From positions 27,603,133-27,667,132 of the forward strand of contig NC_092346.1 in assembly GCF_963676685.1 (NCBI RefSeq): DNA of 64,000 nt, read 5' to 3'. The notes below the pieces were generated by a model. The model did not search any database and was not told the origin of the DNA. It saw only the letters and a list, made by a program, of their open reading frames with translations. Below, piece after piece: positions 25,851 through 37,000 of the stretch (positions are counted from its first letter, which is position 1; each line of letters starts with the position of its first letter). Origin of the DNA: Mytilus edulis. Its lineage: Eukaryota > Mollusca > Bivalvia > Mytilida > Mytilidae. A program made the position numbers and the translations under genes.

Positions 25851-27905
25851 CTGAAAACATAATAATAATATATATATATATCTATTAAAAACAAATTTGA
25901 AATACATTTTAGTGTCTATAAAAAGAAACACAAAGAAACAAATAGACATTTTCTGACTGTAATCAAACAAGTGAATAAAGAATAGCAAATGACCCTCGTT
26001 TGACAAAGAAGAAGATAACGCACACTTCAGAAATTAAACCGTTTTACAAATTTTAAAACTAAATAAACTGGAAACTATTCTATTTTAGGCCAAAATTAAC
26101 GTCTCTTATGCCCCATTTGTCAATTGACATCTTCATCAATTCATATAGGATGCAGTAATGACTATGTAAATGTGCTATTTAAAGAGAATTTAAATTTGAT
26201 GCCTTTTTAATAAATTTCAAAATATCAAATATTTATCTCGATATGTTAATTTTTAGTTATTTAAAGCACTTCCGTATCATTGAACTTCTTGAAGATTAAT
26301 ACGTAATGTAAACAGGACTTAACTGAAAATGAGAGTTGCTACAAAAAACGGTCAAGCGACAATTTACAAAAAAAAAAAAAAATCAAATTAAAAATTCATG
26401 GAGCACACCCACTCTTAATTGGCTTTTCTCCCAATTGGCAACATTATATACTTCGATATAAAGACATCGGTTCATAAATACTTAAGTACAACTATAAAAA
26501 AACATCTTCTGTGTTTGTTTACTTTATCACAAGTGCTTATTAATTTCAAAAAGGATTACAAAGGCAACATGTACTGAGTGTATCTTTCCACTTAATTAAT
26601 TTCATCGAAATTGCACTAATACAACATCGGGCATCAAATATACTTTTATTTGTGGTTTAGATCATAAGCCGTTCAATAGTTGCCAATAATGTACTTTGTA
26701 ACCTTTTCTAGCCTTGACGAGTGACAATGTATTTATTAGTAACAATATAATTATATTGTCAACAAGCAAAGTGCACGTAACATACCATGTACTTTTTAAT
26801 TTTAATCACAACTGGCACTTTTCCAAAACTTTTACTACAACCGAGACATCGGGGTCAGGTAGTAACCGACCCGACCTCAATCTGTCAAATCAGACGAAAC
26901 ACATCAGTTGTAAAATATACAACAAAGAATCTAAAAGAGTTTCAAAACACGACACAGAAACTTACATTTAGGATAATTGTTTTTAAATATCACAAAAGAG
27001 CGTACCTGTCTCGGAGTGTGGTAGGAGAAATGAAACTCGTCGCTGATGCGTCGAAGCTCTTTGCCAACCTCCGTTTCTTGGGCTTCCCTCAATGCAGGCA
27101 CATCTGGCAGTGAAATGGAACGGTCTCTCCCCCTGGCCATGGGTACCAAATCTGGAAGAGGTTCGTGGGGAACATAGTCATCTGAATTATGACGGAGTCT
27201 ATTGTGTACCGTACCTATAAAGAAAAGAAAAAGAAAATGAAGAAAAAATAAAACTTTTGATGTCTGTTATTTATTTGACAGATGATAATGAAAATTTATT
27301 TAAATAACTTGAACTTGCATCCATGATAGCACGTATATGATTTTCGTATATAGACAATCATAACAAGTATTACAAATCCTTTTGTATAGTATACAAATCC
27401 TTTATCATAATATTGGGACACACACACATAAATCAAAACAAAATAGGGAAATGGAAACTGTACCTTTTAAACCACAAGCCAAGGTTCAGGAGAGTAAATA
27501 ATGATATTACAAATTAAACGTGAATTTTATAATAAATACATGTATATAGAAAATTTGACATACTGAAATATAATTCTTTTAGTTTGTTTTCGTCTTAATT
27601 AATTTAAAAATGGTGTCAAAACTTATTTACTTATATATTGAACTTTGATCCTTCATCCTTGATCAATGTCAACAGGGAAAAAATGACATCAATGAGAATT
27701 TGTAATATCTATATATAAAAATATCACCTGTATATATTTATGTAAGTAATTATAATTGTTTGCATGTACTTGTGGTGCTGTTTCCGATTTCTCAGGCATG
27801 CATGTAATTATGAAAGGGATGAGTTTCGCTGTCTATTAAAGGGGCAATACTTGTTTATATAATAGGTGTATTTGAGTACGACATCCCAATTAAAAAAACA
27901 CCCCC

Positions 27906-27936
<31 letters not shown>

Positions 27937-28969
27937 AAATCAAAATATTTCTCATAGCAGTTAATAACAAAAATTAGAAATGAATGAACAGAACTAATTC
28001 GAATTAAAAAAAAAATGGAATAGAAATATATTATTTCTCATTAATTGCAAAAGTTCTGACAGAGAACAAATAAATATGCAGATAAGAGCACACGTGAATT
28101 AGACATACATTTAGCATAAGAGTACAGACGAAAAATGACAGAAGAAATGACCCTCAAAATTATAAATCTACACAATTATTCAAGTAGAATTTAATTACCC
28201 CATCTCATCATCAAGGACGTATATTAGTTATAAATCCTTGATCTCATTATAATTGTTTACATATGTATTATCGCTGAATGTATTTAGTATGTCACGTTTA
28301 AAAGAATGGATGATGCAACAATAAGAAGAATAACTCACCTCTTCCTAACGGTGCATCATAAGGATGGAATCTATCAGACAATGTATTTACAGCCTGCTGG
28401 AGAATTTGACTATTTTGATGAGGAGTCTGGGTACTTATTGTTCTCTGACCAATAGGTCTAAAATGACGTCTTTTATAATGATGACTTGATGACCTTAATG
28501 GTGATCCTCTATTGAAACTATATGCTGTGAAATGTAAAGTTTCCGAAATGCATTCCAAATTTCCATGAACGTCATGATTGTCAAACGGCTGGGGTGCAGG
28601 AGCACTAGGACGGACTAATATTGGAATAGGCACTGATCTAATGTTTTCTAACGACATAGCACATTCTACTTCTTTATCCGTATTTTCTGACATTTCCTCG
28701 GCATCATAAAAACAATCATCCGAAAGTTCTCCACTGTCCTCGAATTTATTAAACTTTGCACTATGGCTTAAATTTTCTGCACTATCTATATTATCCTCAT
28801 CAAAATCAAATTGAAGATTGTTATTTGGTGTAGCTGGAGTCGCTGGTGAATTTGTCAAATATCCACTGTCACGTTTCTTATCATACAAATAAAAGGCAGA
28901 TGAATTATCCTTGGGAATTTTCAGTCCATCCGATTTGCTAGATTCCATTTTATTTTTCATAGGTAACAT
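25731..28969 (-). CDS. BAD: BAD-like BH3-only pro-apoptotic protein (3 coding exons, 319 aa)
   Basis: Coding exons 28969-28339, 27214-27006 and 25850-25731 join in phase (phase 1, then phase 0) with GT-AG introns, giving 319 residues and a TGA stop. BH3-only proteins bind the groove of BCL-2-type survival proteins at mitochondria and so promote cell death. The BH3 core EVGKELRRISDEF (259-271) has hydrophobic positions V260, L264, I267, F271 and the invariant D269. BAD, rather than BIM, is indicated by Ser268 before the Asp (BIM has Gly), by RGRDRS (238-243) matching the BAD Akt-site context RGRSRS, and by a Trp-rich tail (W296, F301-W302-D303) like the BAD C-terminus. RSISLP (242-247) is an exact RSxSxP 14-3-3 motif. 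ISTQTP (178-183) resembles the BIM/BMF dynein-light-chain motif. It is longer than human BAD (168 aa) because of a low-complexity, acidic N-terminal half. Met1 is chosen because the spliced upstream frame meets a stop; Met4 or Met8 are alternatives. Confidence 0.85.
27006..27214 (-). CDS. BAD: BAD-like gene, coding exon 2 (14-3-3 site and BH3 domain)
   Basis: Residues 211-280, between acceptor TTTATAG|GTACGG and donor GACAG|GTACGC. It carries the Akt-type site R238-G-R-D-R-S243, the overlapping RSISLP motif, and the BH3 helix (about 254-275). Placing the phosphosite cluster 15-20 residues before BH3 matches BAD. The exon is visibly more GC-rich than the introns around it. Confidence 0.88.
27901..27926. 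repeat. 26-bp poly-C run followed by 13 A
   Basis: Lies in intron 1 of the BAD-like gene; on the transcribed minus strand it is a T13-G26 tract. Confidence 0.9.
28339..28969 (-). CDS. BAD: BAD-like gene, coding exon 1 (N-terminal regulatory region)
   Basis: Encodes residues 1-210 plus the first base of codon 211 and ends at donor AGAG|GTGAGT. The region looks disordered. It has an acidic stretch around residues 73-100, proline-directed sites (NSPATPATP, 40-48), a DSGYLT sequence (34-39) resembling a beta-TrCP degron, a basic patch YKRRHFRP (165-172) and the STQT motif at 179-182. An acceptor TTATTGTAG lies at 29030-29022, so the exon probably begins at 29021 with a short 5' UTR. Confidence 0.8.
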
Positions 28970-29290
28970 GTGACTAATCCATTGTTCACAAAGGTGTTTT
29001 TCTATATATTGCTTATGTAATCTACAATAAAATAATAAAAAGTTTAAAAAAAGTATACATAGTAATACTAGAAAACAAAATACATCAAAATTAATAAATA
29101 ATTATAAATCGACTTCGATTTCGTAACACTTATTTATAGCAAAAATCACTATGGATAAAAATACTGACTTCCAAAATAAATTTACATTATTTTTTATTTT
29201 GTAAGAAATAAAACATACTTTATAGTAAAAAGTTTAACAAAATCCACAATATGAACTAATATAATCTTAAAAAAGGTACTCAACACTTAC

Positions 29291-29650
29291 CGTCTTGTGT
29301 GTATCACTTTTCCCGCAAAATAAAACTACTACACTAAAGATTATAGTAAAATACGCGTGCCACTGTTTTGAAACATTGCGTCACAGTCATAATAAGGAAA
29401 CAACCAATCATTTTACAGCCAATATTAAAAACTTGTTTAGACTTGTTAATCATCACACTTAGAGCCACGCCCATAAACGATTGAAATGTTTCTTCGGCAT
29501 ATTTTCGGAAGAAAAAATAATTTACAGTGATAAAAACATTGTAACATTGAACAAAATGGGTTTGAATAACTGTTAAATAAAAAGATATGCGCACTTTATA
29601 TAGATTATACCACAAAATAATTTAAAGGTAGGCGGGGCTTAAATGACTGT
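29291..29650 (-). promoter_or_regulatory. Probable 5' UTR exon and promoter of the BAD-like gene
   Basis: A good minus-strand donor (AAGACG|GTAAGTG, exon end at 29291) pairs with the acceptor at 29022, implying a non-coding first exon; the joined frame is closed by a TAG. A GC box (GGCGGGG, 29632-29638) and a reverse CCAAT (around 29406) lie upstream. A FOXO-like ATAAACAAA occurs at about 29724. The transcription start is not determined. Confidence 0.4.
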
Positions 29651-29906
29651 CAAATCCGTCTTTTATTCATGAGTGTTGACGGAAATCAATCAAAGGGAGA
29701 CAACTCTACACGAGAAGGCGCGATAAACAAACTACAAATTATTTATATTCCCCTGTTTAACTTTTAATGTTATTGTATGGCTTTTAGCTCAAATATTTGG
29801 TGAGATCATATTCAAAAAGATTTACTTTACAAACACTGCATTCACATAGATTAGACACACAAGGCAAAAAAATACATTCGACCATTTCTCAAATTTGCTT
29901 TTGAAT

Positions 29907-30014
29907 CACAGGCACTTGTTTTCTATCCATGGCAAGATCTACTATCCCTATATATAATATATTACGATATAGGGATATTGGATCTTGTCATGGATAGAAA
30001 ACAAGTGCATGTGT
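29907..30014. repeat. 108-bp hairpin (MITE-like) between the two divergent genes
   Basis: About 48-bp arms pair with only a few mismatches around an 11-bp AT loop (CACAGGCACTTGTTTTC ... GAAAACAAGTGCATGTG). The outer CACAGGCACTTGT is also the terminal repeat of the element at 511-1248, so this is probably a minimal member of that family. As RNA it would fold like a long pre-miRNA-type stem. Confidence 0.7.
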
Positions 30015-30997
30015 TTTGACTCCCTCTTTCAGTTTCACTGGATACTTGTTGATAACATCATTACCCCTCATGTCCAGGTACAAAAGTTAAATGTCTACAA
30101 TTTGTTTTCAATGACCTGACTATCAAAGTGTTTAATATTGAGGGTATTGTGTCTGTTCGCCCTCTTAATTTACATCTTTGCCCTGGGTCCCTTCACCCTG
30201 AGACAGTTCAACCCTGAGACTGGGTTCATTTGACAATATAGTATGTTCTCTCTGGGTTTGTTTTCCCAAATTTTATTAAAAATATTAATATGGATTGTAT
30301 CAAAGTTTTCAAACTTATTCAGATATGAAGAATAGATGGTATAAATTCTTGAAATTCATGGTAATATTTTAAATTGAAGCAAATAAAAGCTTGTTTTGGA
30401 GGGTGTAATTGTTCATAATGATAATTCTTATAATACTGAGTGTTGTAATAATTGTCTTTGATAGATTAATACAAGAAACAACATTTTGTTTTTATAAACT
30501 AGTTGGCTTGACATGAAAAAAAACTGATGGTGTATGAATCGAAAAACATAAAAGGATTTATAAGTTTATTTATTATTTGATAGACTAGAATAATTGAAAT
30601 AAGATAAATCGTTGTATTCCAGTACTATATGCAAATTAAAGTAAAATGATTATTAGGTTGCTGAAATACAAATATTGAACAAATTTTTCAACAAACTTTT
30701 AACATACTCTGTTCAAATAATAAACATTATGCAACCATACAACAATAATAAAAAAATCAAATCGGGGCGAATGGACCCTGGGCAAACAGGTACTAAGGCG
30801 AACATGAATCAGGATGAACTGAACCTGGATTCATTATTTGAGAAATGTATTATTAGCAAACAAGTGTAACCTTTTTAACTAGCTTCTAATTGCCAATTTT
30901 TTTTACAATGTGGTACCTTTTAATAGAACTTTAATTCCTTTGCACATCATCACTGGAGTTACTTATATATAATTTTCTGTGTTATTTGTTAGGTGAA

Positions 30998-31080
30998 ATG
31001 TTGCAGAATTACAGTGTTCTGACCACTGCAGAACATGAATGCTTCATTTCTGGCTATAGAAAAGTTTCCCTTAGCCTTAG
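30998..31080 (+). CDS. Kinase gene, probable first coding exon
   Basis: Opens with ATG and reads [15 protein letters not shown]..., ending in phase 2 at AG|GTCTTA, which fits the phase of the next exon. A plausible acceptor (TTTGTTAG, ending 30992) lies 5 bp before the ATG, so this may be the second transcript exon after a 5' UTR exon. The donor is not strong. Confidence 0.45.
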
Positions 31081-34000
31081 GTCTTATTTTATAACTAAAT
31101 AAGGTCACCAGGTCACTTTTAAACAAAGTACAAAATGTATATGCTATTGTCTGATCTGATTCTCAATTTTGAACATTTTAATGTTCGCAAAAGGTAAATA
31201 TATAGAATACCCACCAAATTAAGATGAAAATTTAGTTGATATGCATGTGAAAAATACAGAAAATTGAACAAAAACAAAAAAAGAATACTTGTGTATGTTA
31301 CATACATGTACATGTGGATGTTAAAATAAGAGGATGTGGTATGATTGCCAATGAGAACTCTTCAATAAAGACCACATGATGTAGACATTTGCCACAATAA
31401 TACTGTACAGCCTTCTTAAATAAGCAAAACTCAAAACACAAAGCAAACTATGACAGCCCAAAAATGACAGATGTAAAACAATTCAAACAGAGACTAATGG
31501 CACGACTTGAGTACAAAACATTTAACCAAAGAAAATATGATATACAGCAACTAACAGCAATCAACGTACGTGCTCTTGACATTGGACATGAACATACAGA
31601 ATGTTTCGGGGTTAAAATGTTTGAGTCCACAAGAAAAAATCAATGCATTAGAGACAAGATATGAATTTGTAGTCATTTATTTAGTTTTCTTCTCTTTTAT
31701 AGGTCTAATGGACAGATAAGGTCAGTAAAACCACCCAGAATACATCTGTCATCTTACCTGACTGGCGGTTTAAAGAAGTTATACAGCCATTTAAAGAATG
31801 ACTGCCTTAGTCTTCCAGTGTACAGTTAGTCAATCTAGTATTTTACAGTAAAAATGGTGTTTTTATAAATGAACATTTATATTATTGAAAAAAGGAAATG
31901 GAAAGAATTATATTGAATTATACATTTTCCTTTCAAATTTATCCTTGTAGCACTCTAATTATTCAGAATTGCAGGAAGAGCATTTAATTGCTGATATATT
32001 TTCAAAGTTTTCTCTAAAACTGCTAAGCCAAATTTATATTTTTATCACCAAAACAAATATGATAGTCTTGACCCTACAGAAAACGCTGAACTTCAGGCTC
32101 CTGACTTTGGACAGGCACAGTAAGAATGTGGTAGGATAAAATATGTTTGAGGGTGCCAACCCTGACTATATAGGGAAATATCTTTTACTTCTTATAGTGC
32201 TGAACTAAAAATGTTTATAAAGTGTAAGGAAATATAAATAAATATTTTATTAGCCCTATCTTTTATCTGCTAAGATGTTCAGATGTAAATAATGTAAATA
32301 AATGATTCTTTTCCAGGGAAAGGTCAATTTACAAATGATGAAGGTCACTTTTACATTAGTGGATCCTGTGTTATGGCCTCTAGATATAGGATAATAGACC
32401 TCATAAGTGAGAAAGGCCAGTCAGGTGTGTTATTAAAGGCAGAGGTAAGAATCATCCAAACCTGCCCAAGACAGGGGAGATAATTTAAAATATTCAAACA
32501 AACGAACTTGAGGCTGATTCATCTAGGCATAGAATATGGTACCAAGAAAATGAGATAACCACATGCAATTTTAGAGCTTTTATTTACATTTTTACTGTAC
32601 AAAAAAGTAAATTGGCACCCATTCATACTTAATTATTAAGTGCCTTCCAATTGGACTCCTGTTAGTTTTTATAGAACAATCCTAAACCTCAGAAATAATA
32701 AAAGTGGAAAGACGAAATAACTGACCATTTAGCTAGCTGGGTTCACTCACTTTTCATTTGCTACCAGAATATGCATGAAATTTTTGCACTGGATGTTTAT
32801 CTGAGACTAAAAATGGTCAATCAATAAACTAATGCGTGTTACAAATGTACACCCCATTCTTGCATCCTTTATCAAGTTAACATTTTTTGTTAAGGAAGTT
32901 TACTATGAAGTTGTGGTCATATCAACTTGAAACTTTGTGCACATGTTCTATATGATATAACTTTTTTTTTTTTATATCAAATTAGGATTTTGACCCAGAT
33001 CAAGTCATTCACTGAACATGCACATGTGATTGTGCAAATGGGTCATGGTGTCCTGTTTACACATATTTTTGTTATCTTCCTAAATGCTTGTGTATTGATA
33101 TGAGATTATTTTTTCTAATTTTATGTGTGCAGTTCAATGACCGACCATGCCAGGGATGTATATCCAGTCAAGGTCGTTAAAAACTTCCATTTGTACCAAT
33201 AGCAATGGCCGACTGTGCCAGGAATGTATATCCAGTCAAGGTCGTTAAAAACTTCCATTTGTACCAATAGCAATGACCGACCATGCGAGGGGTGTATATC
33301 CAGTCAAGGTCGTTAAAAACTTCCATTTGTACCAATAGCAATGACCGACCATGCGAGGGGTGTATATCCAGTCAAGGTCGTTAAAAACTTTCATTTGTAC
33401 CAATAGCAATGGCCGACTGTGCCAGGGATGTATATCCAGTCAAGGTCATCAAAAATTTCCATTTATACCAATAGCAAATGGCCTATAATGTTATGCTAAA
33501 AAATGCTAAAAAATGCTTTAAATGAACGATAAATAACATGGATAAATAAATGGAATAAAGTAGTAAAATCTGTATATAATGATTAAACTAGAAACTTCAA
33601 GTGTAATAAGCAAACTAGATTTGACAGGAAATCTCACATGATAGTCATGTGCTTTTCAGGAAGGCTTATGCAAGGGTGGGAACCAGTTTAAATGTACTAA
33701 GAATTTAAAGAAATATAATAAATTTCAATACTTCTATTGTTGATAAGTCATGTACTCTTTTATTTTTGGAGATTTTATCAATACACATTACTACGAAATA
33801 ATCACATTTTTTTCTTCATTTTTTCATTCAACATGTTTAAATTTTTACATAATGATGTTTTGGCCATTTTTCTACTTTATATCTTTTTTTTCCTTACACC
33901 CCATATGAATAAATGGTGTTGGTATATAAAATCTGTTTACAAGAACAGTAACCAATTCTTCTGTCAGAGAAAAAAGTATGACTTCTCAAAGTTTATCTGA

Positions 34001-37000
34001 CCAGACTTACAGTACATTTTGTATATGCCAGAACTTTGCAAGTTCAAAATCTCCACATTGTTTCTGTTCAAAAAGAGAGGATGGGTATTGTTCAATAAGA
34101 CATCCACCCAAAGGCACAAAAAATCATAAAACATTTATCTTTTTAGATTTTTGTCTTTTTTAATCTTTCATAAGGGGAGATAACTGTATCCTATTAATGA
34201 ACATGTAATGTCCTGTTGTTTATGATAATGTCAAAATGATAAGATCTAATAACAGGACACAAACATTTAATTATAGAAAATTCTACAAAATATTCTATTG
34301 AATCAGTTGCAATAGAAATGTTTTGTTTTTCTAAAATGAAAAAAGGGCCTTGATGACTGAGTGGTCTTAGTTTCACTAGCCTGTCAACAATGAGGTGTTG
34401 AGTTAAAAATTTTGCAATTGACCAAGATTGTCAGCCATCCTGCCAAAGATCTTTGTCCTCTCCAGGCACTCCAAGCTTCCTCCATTAATAATAACTAATT
34501 ATTGACCACCAAGAAATGGCATTAAAGAATAGACCAATCAATCAATTGATAAAATGAAACTGGAGATGAATAATTTTTAGTCAAGTTGTCTGTTCCAATT
34601 ACAAAGTCATTTAAAGTTTTTACCATATTATAACTTCTGTTATGAGGTTTGTAATAATACTGTTGGGTTACTATCTCATTGACATTTACTACATTTTTAT
34701 TAGTTGAGGAAGTTTTTTTAAAATTAAGGCTAATCTCATTGTTTTAGCCAATAAAATGACCTTAGTCACGTTCAACTATTTGATTATATTTTTACTTGCT
34801 TGTAATTTAATATTGTCTAGCTTTTACAGGGCATTTTGTTTTATTTACAATTGTACTTGTTTTACTTTATTTAGTCTTTTCTCTTGGTGCACAATGACAT
34901 AGACATCACACTCAGTGACAGAGATGTTGCAATGTATTTAAAAATAGGTACATTTGAAGAAAGAATGCATTTCAAAGCAACAAAGAAAACGTAAATAGAA
35001 TGGCCGTTTTCATTAAGAATTGTTAAAAAAAGAATGAGATTAAATCTTATTTTAATAGACTAGATTAACCTTCCATGTCACGGTGACAGTAGCCCCAGGG
35101 GTAACATTATGAGTTGTTGTACTTATTAAATTTAAAGCTTAAACTGTTATTTTTAAATGTTTAAATGTATTTATCTGATCTGTTACTTTGCCAAAGGTGA
35201 TAGTCTAACGTCCTATGATGCACATTTATATTATTACGATGTGTTAAAGATGAATATTGTGTTGACATTTATGTCCCTGCTGTGCATTATGTCACACCTG
35301 AGTAGTTTTTGTGGTTAATTAGTGATAAATTTGAAAAATTAACCGCAGACTTTTTTTTATGTTTTTGATTATAAAAAAAGATGATACAGATTTAGGACAT
35401 GATGTAAAGTTTTTCTTTATCGAAGAGGTCATGACCATTTTTGTTAAAATATGATTCATGGGTATGAGTAGGACTGGGTGGGGGTAAGCTTGCTGACTAT
35501 TTCTGGTAGTGTGTAATGCAAAATTTTGCTTGAAGGCTTTCTGGTGTAATTATCTTTTATAAAAAAAATTCTTAAGCTAATACTATTTTAGTAACAGATT
35601 ATGTATGGAACAATCATCATTATCTCTTTCTAAACTTTTTTAAGCTCACCTGGCCCATGGATTTTCATCACTTCTAATTGTCCATTTAATTTTACATTTG
35701 AATCTTTTGTGAAATGAATTTAGTCAAATCAGTCTTATTAAAAGGATAAACTGATACTTCCTTAAAAGCATCTAGTACCTACAATTGGGACCCAGCTTTG
35801 TATCTTTACCCAACAGTGACCTGAAAATATTAGTCAGAAAAGACCCAGGTTTGCAATTACATTACCCATTTGTACCCATCTTGGCAGATATAATGTACAT
35901 CTTGTATGGACACTGTTTATATTTTTTTTCCATCTGATTTCAATTGGGTTGAAAACATGACTGCTAAAAGGCAATTTCGGATTTTGATTGACAATTTTCA
36001 ATTCATATTTGCAGAAACTACAAATTAAATCAACATTTTTTCTAACTTGTACCTATTTGTCAGCATATACATGTAGACTAATTTTGGTGTCACATTCATT
36101 ATAGAACCCTGTTGAAGCTTAAGGAAAAGTCAATTTACATCTTTTCTTCTAAATTAATTACTGTCAATTAAGAAATTACTGCAATGTCTTTATTATTGCA
36201 AAAAATGTGACAGGGTTATAATCGCAAAAATTGAAACTCATATTTCGAAATATTTTATATGATTTAAACAGGGTTTTTCTAAATATTGCAAAAAAAAAAT
36301 CGCATTTTAGTCTGAAATTACAAAATCGCTATAATTAAATGCAAGCAATAATTTCTGAATTTACAGTAATTAATTTAAATCATTCTTAAAAGTGATAAAC
36401 AGAAAAGGGTGTCATATTAAAATCCTTTATTTTATTCTATTTTTTTTAAAGTTTGAAAATAAATAGTTCTGACTGACTGTCCTCAACTTGGAATAGTCAA
36501 TTTATGAATAGCTTCCAGATTTTTAATTAATTCTGGTTTAATCTCACTTACCAAAAGTTATGAAACTATAAAATTCCAATGCTGACACTGCATTTTTAAT
36601 AGTTTACAAAGTTTGACATGAAAGATTTTATCATGACCTAAATTTGATTAAATAATTGCATAATTTGGATAAATATTCTGGAACCATTTGTCATGAAACC
36701 TAAGATTTGAATGTCTATATCTTTCTTATTTAATTAATTTTATTTTAGTATCTGAAATCCTTAATATTTTTTTACTTCAAAATATTAAAATAAATTAATA
36801 ATAAAATTAATTTTATATTAATTTAAAAATTTTAAATTCTTTAAAATCTTAAATGTACAAATCTCTGCATTCTATGAGTAATGATTAAAATGATTTAATA
36901 ATAATATTTATTTTATGATAATTTATCTTAAAAAAATTTAAGGAGCATATTAAATCTTTCCATTCTATGAGTGATTATTATGATAAAACTTGTGTGCGGT

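Noticed and set aside
28298..28338. Extension of the BAD-like exon past the donor (GELFFLLLHHPFF)
   Set aside because: Hydrophobic read-through after a consensus donor; splicing to 27214 restores the frame and yields the BH3 domain.
25731..28969. Assignment as BIM or BMF
   Set aside because: The STQT motif fits, but Ser268 in BH3, RGRxRS before it and the Trp-rich tail fit BAD better.
29334..29615. 93-codon minus-strand frame upstream of the BAD-like gene
   Set aside because: Lies in the likely 5' UTR/promoter, has no domain, and is out of context with the donor at 29291.
34345..34420. Functional tRNA gene
   Set aside because: A-box-like sequence only; the B box is degraded and no cloverleaf forms, so it is a SINE head.
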